From Apostichopus japonicus (Eukaryota > Echinodermata > Holothuroidea > Aspidochirotida > Stichopodidae): a stretch of 64,000 nt of DNA. The stretch lies in contig NC_092574.1 of the NCBI RefSeq assembly GCF_037975245.1, forward strand, positions 25,650,713 through 25,714,712, written 5' to 3'. The stretch's first letter is position 1; every line of letters starts with the position of its first letter. The notes beneath the pieces are model-generated. The model was not told the origin of the DNA, ran no database searches, and saw nothing but the letters and a program-made list of their open reading frames with translations. Positions 37,801-49,800 of this stretch are shown here, in pieces. The position numbers were made by a program, and so were the translations under genes.

Positions 37801-40800
37801 TGCAGATGACCAGGGATGACCTCCCACACGGTCAACCTCTCGAAATTCACATCGCTGTGGATCAGGAGAAGAGCACTTTTACCATTCAGGTAAAGACTGG
37901 CATCTTGATTAAAAGAATAGAGGTCTTTCATATCAATCATAGTTAATCCCAATAAGACAACATCAAGAAGAAAAAACAACACTCCAACAAATCATATATA
38001 TATATAACTGATGCACAGGGCGAGAGAAAGTGACAGTTGAAACTTGCCATTAGTCCCCAAATTTTAAACATTGTAAACTTGGCTGTGACCTCACAGGTTC
38101 ACTTTGGCCATGCTCTCCAAATTATTTCAAGGGCCTTTATCGTTGGGACCGGTTCCATAAAAACCCTTCTAGCCACTACAGTTCAACAATAGTTCAGGCC
38201 ATTTACATTCATAAATGTATGTCCAGTCGCTAGTATTGCGACTTATACGGGAGCATTTAGAGAAGTCAAACTAAACATAAGCCCCCTCTAAACCCTTCAC
38301 ACTACACAGGTGGGAATTTTTTCCTGTGTTACTTCATCATTGGTTAGCCTATGTAAGATTGACATATATATTTCATTCAGATTGGTCTCATTTTTATTAA
38401 AAGTTTCTGTTTCTTTCATTTTATTATTTTCACCGTGATAGGCACAGGGAGAGTGTTTCTATTCAGAAGAAAATGTTGATTGACACTGTAATTTTTTTTT
38501 TTTTTGTACAGGACACAGGTATTGGAATGACGAAACGTGAACTGGTTGACAACATGGGAACGATTGCCAGATCTGGTTCTAAGGTTTGACAGACATTTCT
38601 TTAGGCTTTTAATATTCTTAATGCAAATCTTGGGCACACAATAATAAAATGCTAATCAAAGAAGTTTGCAAGGAAGAGCAAGCAGAAAAGACTACTAACA
38701 ATGCAAACCTAGTTTACACTTAAGATAATTGGTAGAGTTTGAAAAACAGTGCAGTTTGCAATACACATCTGCAATCTGAATAACACTGAGTTGCACACAT
38801 TTTTCTACCATCTTCAAAACTTGTCATATTGCTGAAAATTACCGTTTTAAGAAACTGTGCTCACTGTGAAAAATGTCAAAATTTGAATGTTACCATTTTG
38901 GTCACTTGGTACTTCACAGAGTTTCAGATGGTTGTTGCCATGTATTTCAGTCGTCAGTGTAATATCCATTGTATGCTCTCATCTATACCGACTATTTGAA
39001 GCACAGCTTTGTGTTTTCTTGTATTCAGGTTCCAATGTCACAAACAAGATCTTTCGGTGACCGTAGCTTTCTGAATGCTGCACCACTTTTATGGAACTCC
39101 CTCCCAGTTGAAATTAGGTTTTTAGATTCAATTATTCAATACAAGGGCTGTCTTAAAACTGATCTTTTCTCTCAATTCTATTAGTTTTTGTACATTCAGC
39201 ACCCATGGAGTGCATTGAACAACTTTTGTAGGAGTCTGCGCTATAGAAGACTAGTTATTATTATTATGATTATTATCATTCTAACAGGCGTTTGTACAAC
39301 AGCTGAAAGACAAAGACTCTGCAGAAGCCGCAGACAGTAACATCATCGGCCAGTTTGGCGTCGGTTTCTACTCTGCTTTTATGGTCGGAGGATCGGTGGA
39401 AATATTTACTCGTTCTCAGCTTCCAGATTCAAAGGCTTGGCATTGGAAGTCTGATGGGTGAGCAACCTCTTAAGAGACCTAACCTAGGCACAAACAGTTT
39501 GTCTGTCTACTGGTTTAACATTTGGGTCAATCCATATTTAGCTACTGTTTCTTTTACTTTTTGTTATTGAGCAACATCCAAAGAGACAAAAAGACAAAAG
39601 TTTGGCTGTTTACTGGTCTATTTTTGGGTCATTCCATAAAATGAGAGGGTCCATTAAAGAAGGTTGGCATTTGTATTTTCTTTTTCTTCTCTACCAAACT
39701 TTACTGAGTATTATTTAAACTATTAATATTGATAAATACTAAGACATCCTTCTAAATTGCTAGACCAACAAAACCTAATCAGTTGATAGTCAAGTCTGTA
39801 GTGCAGCTAGTTTTCATACATTCTGAGCATCAATTGGGTGGGGGGGGTCTTTTTGGTCGCATTCGGTTCTCATGGAAGTTCCGGGGTTGTGTGGACCTAA
39901 ATGATTGCTGGCTGCTGATTTAGAGGGTCATAAGGTTTCACTGAATTCTTAAAAAATCATTTCCGCAGCTCTGGCAGCTACGAGCTGAGTGAAGCTGATG
40001 ATGTCCAGTCAGGTACAAAGATTGTCATCCATCTGAAGAAAGATTGCTGGAAATTCTCAATTGAATCTGATGTTAAAGGTATGTCCTGGATTAATGGTTA
40101 CTATTCTCCATTTCAACTCTGGTTACTCTATGATGACGTTTTGAGTGTTTAAATGTCAGATGGCCATACATAATCAGAAGGTTACTGGAAATTTGATCTC
40201 AAGACTTGATGTTATATCATAAGAAAGATCTTTTGTTTATTTGTCCAACGAATATGCTTGTAAATGTTATTTACAAATTTGCTCATTCCCTCCCTTCCCC
40301 CCCCTCAACTCCCACCCTCTCTCAACTTTCCAGTAAGCCTTAAGGCTTCTTTAGGTATGGAAAGAAGCAACATGTTTAAGTGTGTAAACAAACAGAATAG
40401 TAGTTACGAGTAATAGTATAGTGAGGTTCACACCTGCCTAACACAAAATTTGTTTGTCATCCTCATTTTCCTAATGTCCCATATTTTGGGAAAAGGGGCA
40501 ATTATAGGCAGGACCTGGTTTCAGTTACCTTCACTGCTGCTTTCACCAATGACCATTTAACATTCTCCAGCAAGGGCTGTATCCATGCATTTTATTACTC
40601 TATTGGTTAAGGCAAATTGTTAGTTTCAAACAGACGTAGTATTCAATATATTTATGTACATAGGTGATGTGAGAACAAACACAAACTCTTATCTTAATGT
40701 CGTCATCAGTGTACAGTTGCTGTCCTCAACATGTATCTATAGTTATTTTCATTTGTTGCATTGCAGATATTATTTTGAAGCACAGTAACTTTGTGGGTGC

Positions 40801-43800
40801 ACCGGTATTTCTCAATGGGAAAAAGATCAACACAACACAGGTATGATGTTCAACAGTTTTATTCGGTGAAACGTTACCTTTTTTTTATACTTTTTTTAGA
40901 CTAAGACAACTGTATTCGCATCAAATATAGCTCAGATTATGTAATAAATCAGATAAGTTATTAATGGAGTTAACAAATCTATCTGTAGTATCTGAAGGAC
41001 ACATTTATCAGAATCAAATCCAGTCAATAATTTGATATCATATTTGCTATTATACATTAATTAAGAGGCTGTAACAGTGATGTTATTTAATTACTTGAAA
41101 TTGTATTGGCTCTTTACTACTGGTGAGTGTAAATAAAATTCTGTAAATTTAGTGATCAAACAAAAGTATAATAAGATAACCTTTGATGGACAATAATCAG
41201 TATTTACAATTTGTCATGTACAGGCCGGGCTAGTCAACCTATTCAATTTTTCTTTTTGTTTAAGCTTTTTTTTACAAGGGTAGGAAACTTAAACGTTGTG
41301 GTGAGGCTGAATGGATAATTGCATTTGTTGCAAGACTTTCTTAGAAATCATTTTGAATGATATGTGCTTAAAAATAAGGCATATAATCAAATAATGCTTT
41401 GACCTTAGTGAATGGTAATCAAAATAATCATATTGTAATATTTTCTCTTCTACAGGCTTCGTAGATTGTTTGTTAATTTCAATCATATTGGTTTTAGTAT
41501 TGATCCTACTGATTTATGTTGATCCATTATGATCATATTGATCCATCTTTATTGATCTATCTTATTGCTTAGAATATTGATCATATTCAAAATTGATCGT
41601 ATTGATTCATATTGGTCTTAGTTTAGTTAATTACAGGCATATTTATCCAATATTTATCCAATGCTGTAAACTAACATTTCAAGTGCAAATTTTTTGATTT
41701 AACTAAACTTTATGTTACTCAGAAATTTTTCTTAATATTTTCTTATCTTCAAATTCTGTAGATTTGTTAAAGTTTTTTAATAGCAGTCATATTATTTTAA
41801 TATTGATCATGCTGATTTATATCGGTTCATTATGATCATATTGATTCAATTTCATATTGAATTATTGATCCATCTTATTGATTCATATCGACAGTATTGA
41901 ATATTGATCGTACTGATTCATATTGCGCTAAATTTGCTAAAGTACAGTACTTGGCAGGTTTGCTATATATTGTAAACTAGCAGTCAAGGACAAAACTGCT
42001 TAAATTTCAAATAACCAAATATTATTAATATGTCTTTCCTGTCCAGGCCCTGTGGAGTACCGAACCCAAGAAGGTGACGGAAGACCAGCATGTGGAATTC
42101 TTTCAATTTCTCTCCAAGAATACCTACGATAAGCCGAGGTACACCCTGCACTACCGAGCAGATGCTCCTTTAAGCATCCGTAGTTTATTCTATATTCCTA
42201 GTCGTTCACCTCTCCCCTGGGAGATGAGTCAACAGTACGACAGTGGAATTGCACTCTATAGCCGTAAGATTCTCATCCAACCGAAGGCAGAGAAGATCAT
42301 ACCCAAGTGGTTACGATTTGTCGTAGGTGGGTCTTTCAGTTTTCTGCTTATATAATCAGCCTTTCCTTCATTCAGTTATTGTTAATGACTTTTATTTATT
42401 TTCAAATGCATCAAATTGAACAAAGGAATATACTTCTTGCAAAATCTTTGGACTAAAAGAAAATAGTGGAACCCTACATCAAAGTGACAGATTATATCAA
42501 GAAACCCTCAGATTTAGCACAAAGCTTAGTTTATAAAACTGTTGCATTGCACTTGTTTGAAATAGCCTATTTACAGTTTCACTATAACTCACAAGTCTTC
42601 ATCAAAATATGTGGTGTTTGATAATTTACCAGGAGTTTTGTTTCAGCCATTATTCTTATGAGATAGGTGCTGCAGAGAAGGTAATATGATGCATTCATCC
42701 CAAACATCAATCTTGAAATTCTCTTCACACTTGTTGGTTTATTTACATTTATTTATTATTGATTGTAGACTGAAATAAATAACACCAGAAGTTTAAGGTT
42801 TTTTTTCTGAAATGTTGACTGTGCATTCTCTGAAGTTTGTATATTTGTTGTAACATAGGTTCTTACTGACCCTATCTGTCTGTCTATTGTTCTCTATTTG
42901 TATCATGTAACAACTCAAACAAGAGCATTTTGTTTTGTTTATCTGAATCATACCAAGGTTTAGACAGAGAGAACATATAATCTAGACTGCTTGTTTGGAA
43001 ACCTCATCCCAATATATTCTTCCTCTTCATATATAAAACAGGTTGAATGTAAACTTATTTTAGCCAGATAAACTCTGCATCCTTCTACGAAAAGATAACA
43101 CTGTTGATTGTCTGTGATGTCATCATGGCCTATCTTATCAAAAGCTTTACTTTACTTCACGACCTTCTAAAAACTTTCGAGTATTTGAATTGTGGTATAG
43201 TGCAAATGTTCATGTTATGCTGTAGCTCCTTAGCTGTCAATGTGCTTTGAATGTGCTTTGAATCAATGTGCAGGTGTTATGTAAAACTATTCACTTTCTT
43301 TATTGATAATTATAAGTTATACATATAAGATTTATTTATTGTTTGTATTACAAGGATAAACATAGACATGTACAGTTCATTTGAGATTTTGTTATTGCCA
43401 GGTACACTCATAAAGGGAACACTATAAGTAAACACATTAATGCCATTGTTTTTCAAAACATGAAATTAAGTTAAGATATTATGCTTGTACAGTGCAGAAT
43501 ATTTTCAGAATAATTTTGAAACCATCAAGTTCATAACCGGCATTTTCAATAAATCTTCCCATCATCTCTTCCAACTCTCCCTGCAGGTGTGGTTGACAGT
43601 GAAGATATCCCACTGAATCTCAGTCGAGAGATGCTCCAGAATAGCGCCCTCATTAGGTAATCCTTCTAAAGAACCATTTCCCTTCGTCATATAGTATTAC
43701 ATTTGTTTTACAAAACAGCATCTCCCATTATGAATACATAATTTCTCTTTTCTTTATCCCTTTTTCTGTTATGAATGTGTGTTTCACTAATGGCAAGTAT

Positions 43801-46800
43801 TTGGAAACCATTAAATTCTGATATCATTCCCCCCCCCCCAACATCACATCCTTCCCCTTTTCACTCACCCAAGACTGATTCGAAGATAAACAATTGTTAT
43901 AGAGTCTTACCAAGCTATACTATTAACAAACTCAGCCAATGTTTCTACCCTTGAATTGTTTTTACCATGCTTGTTATTAATAATGCTACTTCAACTTAAA
44001 TTTCTGCCTCGATTCTCAACCTTATCAATCTTACCTTTATGATAAGTATATCAATATTAATGTGCAGGATCTTACATTTCACAAAAAGACACAAACATGT
44101 TTTACAGTTGTTATTGGCAAAAAAGAAATCCTTAGAAAGCTGTTCAATGTTGCACACATGTTTATAATTTCATTTAATGGTGTAAAGCATCTCTTTTCAT
44201 CTTGTGCCTGTCTTTTTTTTTATCTAGGAAGCTACAAACTGTCATCACCTCCCGATTTATCCGTTACCTTCAAGATAACGCCAAGAGAGATCCCGCCAAG
44301 TACGATCAATTCTTTGACGAGTATGGGGTCTTCCTCCGAGAAGGAATTGTGTCTTCTCAGGACCAAATAGAGAAAGTGAGCCACCATTTTGCTTTAGTCG
44401 CAAACAAGTTTAAAGAGCTTGGGGTGGTCATGTCTCCCTTTTTAATCCAAAATATGGAGATCATTAGAAAGATTTAATATATCTTACAAACATGTTGGAC
44501 AATGTCTTCTTGATATATATTAGACAAGATAATGGAAGTTTAGATTATACTGAATTATTTAGTAGAGTGTGTTTGTTGGATGTGAGTAGTAGATGTGAGT
44601 TTTCTTTTCTTTTCATATCTGTTGTCAGGAAGACATAGCTAAGCTTCTGAGGTACGAATCATCAGCTCTCCCACCTGGTCAGAAAACAAATTTGATGGAA
44701 TATGGAGACAGAATGAAAGCAGGAGAAAGAAACATTTATTATATCTGTGCACCCAGGTATATGCAACACTTTTTGTAGCATCTTCTTTTAATATCCATAT
44801 GTGTTGACATGGTTTCCATGCATGAAGTGAATTTATATTGAATGGCCCTCCTTACAAACACCTATAGAAATTTATTCCTACAGAACACATAGCATCCATG
44901 TACTACTTAAATGTATACATGCAATAGTTTTGAAACGCTTCTCGTTAAGAAAAGATCAATTACACAATCCTAGAAAATACACTGACACCCTAATATGAGT
45001 TTATAAAACTCCTAATATCCTAACTAAAACCCTGCTGAGACTTTAAATGGGGAAGTACTACTGATGGTATGACTGTTAATTTAGTGATTTCTTAAGATAG
45101 CCCAACAAACATTGAAATGTTGAAACAATGTGAGTTACAGTAATCAATTCAAACTAATTAGCTCGTCAATGAATCTGTTAGGACTTTAAAGTTAGAAGAA
45201 AGACATGACTGGGATTTACCTCAACACCTGTAACATTAAAGTTAAGATTATTAAAGAGAACATATTTGATCCCTTTTGGTTTTTCTAATCCAGTCGGGAG
45301 CTTGTGGAGGGTTCTCCTTACTATGAAGCTTTCAAGAACTCTGATCGAGAGGTTCTTTTCTGTTATGATGACTATGACGAACTAGCCCTCTTGCAACTGA
45401 GGGAATTTGATCGTAAACTCTTACGATCTGTGGAAAGTGAAATGGCTGGTAATCAAGGACAAGCAGACAACGCCGATGAAACAACAGGCACTGGTAAGAA
45501 ACCACTGTTGAATATTCATAGAAACTTGTTGTTGTTGTAGTTGTAATAAAGAAACAAGCTTGTCATGCTATGATCTGTTCTATTCCACACATAGCTTTGG
45601 GTAGTTAGGGTGTCTGTTTATGACACATCATTTAACACAATTCTTAGTCAGGGCTTGTAGACACAATTCATAGAGCTTTGCAAACCTATAAACAAAACAT
45701 CACACACGGTTTAATACATTTCACAAAATGATTGGAAATGGTTTTTTTGTCTTTTTCTGGGGGGAGGAAGTATACTTGTTTCAGTAATACATTTTCACTT
45801 TGATTAATTTTGTTTCTGAATTGGTCATCAAAATTACTTTCAAAGAAACTTTCAAACAATCTATCTTGAAAGCAACACTAGGTAAGGCTGCAGACAAAAT
45901 GTTATGATATTTGTTTTACAAAATGTTTTACATTTCACATAATCACCTTACTATTCTGCCTTAAGAAAGTATCTGTGCAAGAGGCTTTAAAATTGGTCAT
46001 TTCCATTGATTTTAGTAGAGGGGACTCTCTCAGAATCTGAAGGAGATGCTGTGATAACTTACCTTAAAGATGTCCTACAAAGCAAGCTAAAAGATGTTAC
46101 AGTGAGTAATCAGTTTTCACCATTTTATGCGGTTCATGATACTTCATATATTTGATATTGTATGGTTATATTAACTATGTTATGCTACTTGTACAAGTCT
46201 TAAAATAAAAATTGTAGTATATAAATCAACCTGAATAATAATTGGTATATGTGAAAATAATTTTGGTAAAAGTACATGAATTAAATTTTCTTTTCCTAAA
46301 CGCTGTTTACTCAAACATAATGAAGTGTTGGTAGGATGGTTTCCTGTTTTGTCAGTTAATTATGCCAGAGAGCCACTGGAACTTTGTTTCAAATTTGCAC
46401 TTTTTTTCTCCTTAATGTATTTCTCTGTGCATTTCTTACAAGGGTTTGAATGAAATTGATGACATGAAAACATGCTTCTCAATGTTTTTGTCACCGTAGT
46501 TTAATAGAGAATGTTTCACATTTGTTGAAAAATCGTTACAAACTATGACTTTGACATGATGTCATTTCTTGCAGGTCACGAATCGGCTCGGGTCACACCC
46601 AGCCATGATCAACGTCCCCGAGATGGGAGCTGCGAGACATTTTATGAGAACGGCCCTCAAGAACAGGCCAGAGGCAGAAAAAGTGCAATTATTGCAACCG
46701 ACTCTGGAAATAAATAAGAGGTGAGACGACAAGTTTGAATGCTTCGGGAAAGCAAGAAACAAGCTAGTGGGGTTTGTCCAAGAAAGATGCTTATGGCTAT

Positions 46801-49800
46801 GAGATTCACGATAATTTAACTTTAGGCGGTCCAAATGTGAGATAGCTTTGCTGGTTAAAGGGCTAGTGTCATTTAGCTGCAAGAGTCTTGTTTATCATCA
46901 TGTTCACAGCAAATGAGTGGATGGAGAAGAACACCGCCCATTTGCATCGGAAAGAAGTTGGGCAAAGCAGTGATAAAATCCCTAAATAAGCTAACAAAAA
47001 AGCTAGCAAACAATTGTTTAACTGTTAATGTATTGTCTTGAGATATTTAGAGGTAATAAACTGAATTAGTTAATGACCTATATTGTGATAAGGTTTCAGA
47101 ATGGAGGAATGTGATAATGTAAATTGCCATTTTGATGGATTCTCCCCAGTTGGTAGTCCACAGGTTATCCACACAAGAGTCAAATTCTGATGAAAGGACT
47201 TAAATTTAATGGAGGGCCGACTCAGTCTGGATTCTTATATGTTAATGTCAAGTTATCAACAATGTGATTTTGGGGTGATCATTTCTATTTCAACATCATT
47301 TGAAATGATTAATTGATTGAATTAATTAATATATACCATTTATGGCTTGTTCAAGCTACCATACTGATTCACAAGGATGGTAAGTTATCATGTAAACCAC
47401 CCATGGTATGACATTAACATGATATACCCAAATAGCCCCATCATATTGAAGGTGTACAGGTATATTGAGTCCTGAGACCAAACGTGTGTCCCCACAACAT
47501 ACCCAACATTGCGGGATCGCTATTTGGGCTTTCTGCTGACACCATCCTGTTTACCACATCCTCATCAATACCGCTTCTCTTTCAGAGCACCATGTATTGG
47601 CAATAAGTGATTCCAGTCACTGTGTATGTTTCTGTATAAAAAACAGTTCACAAATATTTTCTTGTTACGTGTAAATTATGAACAGTATAAAGAGCATACC
47701 ATCTCCAATGATTATGGTAATATTTTAAATTTAATTTTATTGTATAATTTATAAAGTGTTGGTATCCTCTGCCATGCTATCTGGAATTGTTGTACATATA
47801 CCTCATTGTACATGTATTGGATAGATGTACAGTATGTATATGCAGTAAATGCATTCTACTGTAATGGAGACATATAACTCAATGGTTTAATCGTCTTACA
47901 TATCCTTCACTGCATGGGCGCAGATCAGTCTTGGATAATGGTGGGGACGAGAAATTTTTGGCAAATATACTTCTCAGATCGCCGGAAATAACACTTCCCA
48001 GACCCAATGATGCTTTTTAGTTTGGGGAAGTACATGGGCATCTGCAGAAAAAAAAATCAGGGGACAATTAATCCAAGTAGACTTTTGTATACAATGGGTC
48101 TGGGGTCCTCTCCCAGAAAACCTTTAAAGACTGCCGCAAATGCGATTTCCCTCCTATATTTAACAACTGTGGATAAATAAAACGAGAACTAGTGATAATT
48201 TAAGTTACATCGACTTATATGAATGCTGCTCGTATATTCATCATAGAAAGCTCATACGTCTCACAGTTCGGTGAAAAGTGTACTATTAGTGTAGCAGGTT
48301 GTAAGGCCCAGTTTATTCTTACTTCAGAGACATATAATTAGAAACTACCAAATACTTTCCTTCCAAAATTCAATATTTCCCAAAATTGACAAAATTTTCA
48401 GGTAATTAAACTGAAAGTGGAAACACTGCAGGATGTGAAGCTAGCTCAAATTGCCAACACACAGTGTGAGTTGTTAACGATTGTTTTGTTCGCACTCAGT
48501 CCGATTTGCTGACCACAATTTACCAGTCTCGTGTATAGATTATGTTTCACATTATTGAATGTGTTAATACTTCAGCGAAGAGGTCACGCCTAACAGTGTC
48601 AATAGTAATAATTCTCGTCTTTTATAGCATATCATTTGCACAATGCTGGATCAAACTGCGCCAAAGTTCAATACAGGGGAATTTGAAATGCAGCGTTTGG
48701 TCAAGACAAATTGGTGGGGACACGGTACAGTATATCCTGTCCCCACCACTGAAAGAGTTGGTGGGGACGCGTCCCGCTGTCCCCACCAGGATCTGCGCCC
48801 ATGCTTCACTTTACATGTACCATATAACAGTGTAGGTATATGCAGTACATGCATTCTACTGAAATGGAGACATATAACTCACTTGGTTTAATCGCCTTAC
48901 ATATCCTTCACTGTACATGTATTGGATAGATAACCATATAGCAGTGTATATGCAGTACATGCATTCTACTGAAATGGAGACATATAACTCACTTGGTTTA
49001 ATCGCCTTACATATCCTTCACTGTAAATGAATTGGATAGATAACCATATAGCAGTGTATGTATATGTAGTACATGCATTCTACTGTAATGGAGACATAAA
49101 CCTCAATGGTTTAATGAACGCCCTTCACTGTAAAGGTATTGGCCATACCCAATATGACAGAGTACTGTATTCATGTATTACATGCATTCTACTGTAATGG
49201 TTTAATTGTCCTTCTCTGTACATACATTCAATAGACAACCATATGATTGTGTACTGTATATAGTATCCTACAATAATGGAGGCATATAACTCAATGGCTG
49301 CAATATGCTATCTGTGTAAACAACTATTGCTGGTAAGCCAGCTGTTTGTCACGGACTGTAATATATATTTAACTTTTTTTAAGATTCACATGTTTGTGCT
49401 ATAGCAGACGATTACTGTATAAACCTCCTATTAGATGTGACATAACCATTTCCTTGATAAAGGAACGTAAGTAGCCATAGCTTAGATCTAGGATTTGAGT
49501 GGGAGTCAAATATTCTCCCTCTTGCTTCACTCATACAATAGATGTGTAGGCCTTTTCTTCTTTTTTTAAAGCAAATGGGTCTCATTACCAATCCCCTCCA
49601 CCCCTTCTTACCCTGTGAAAGCTCATACCACTCCTAAAATATTACTATGCAACTGGCCAAGAGATATGATTTTGTCTAGGCACCAAAAATAGGGGGAAGA
49701 TAAGGGAGTATGCTGGAACAAGGTAGGGAATACTTGCAAACCATTTACATCAAAACCCACCTGGAATCCACTGTGCAAAACAATCAGTGGATAAGAATAA

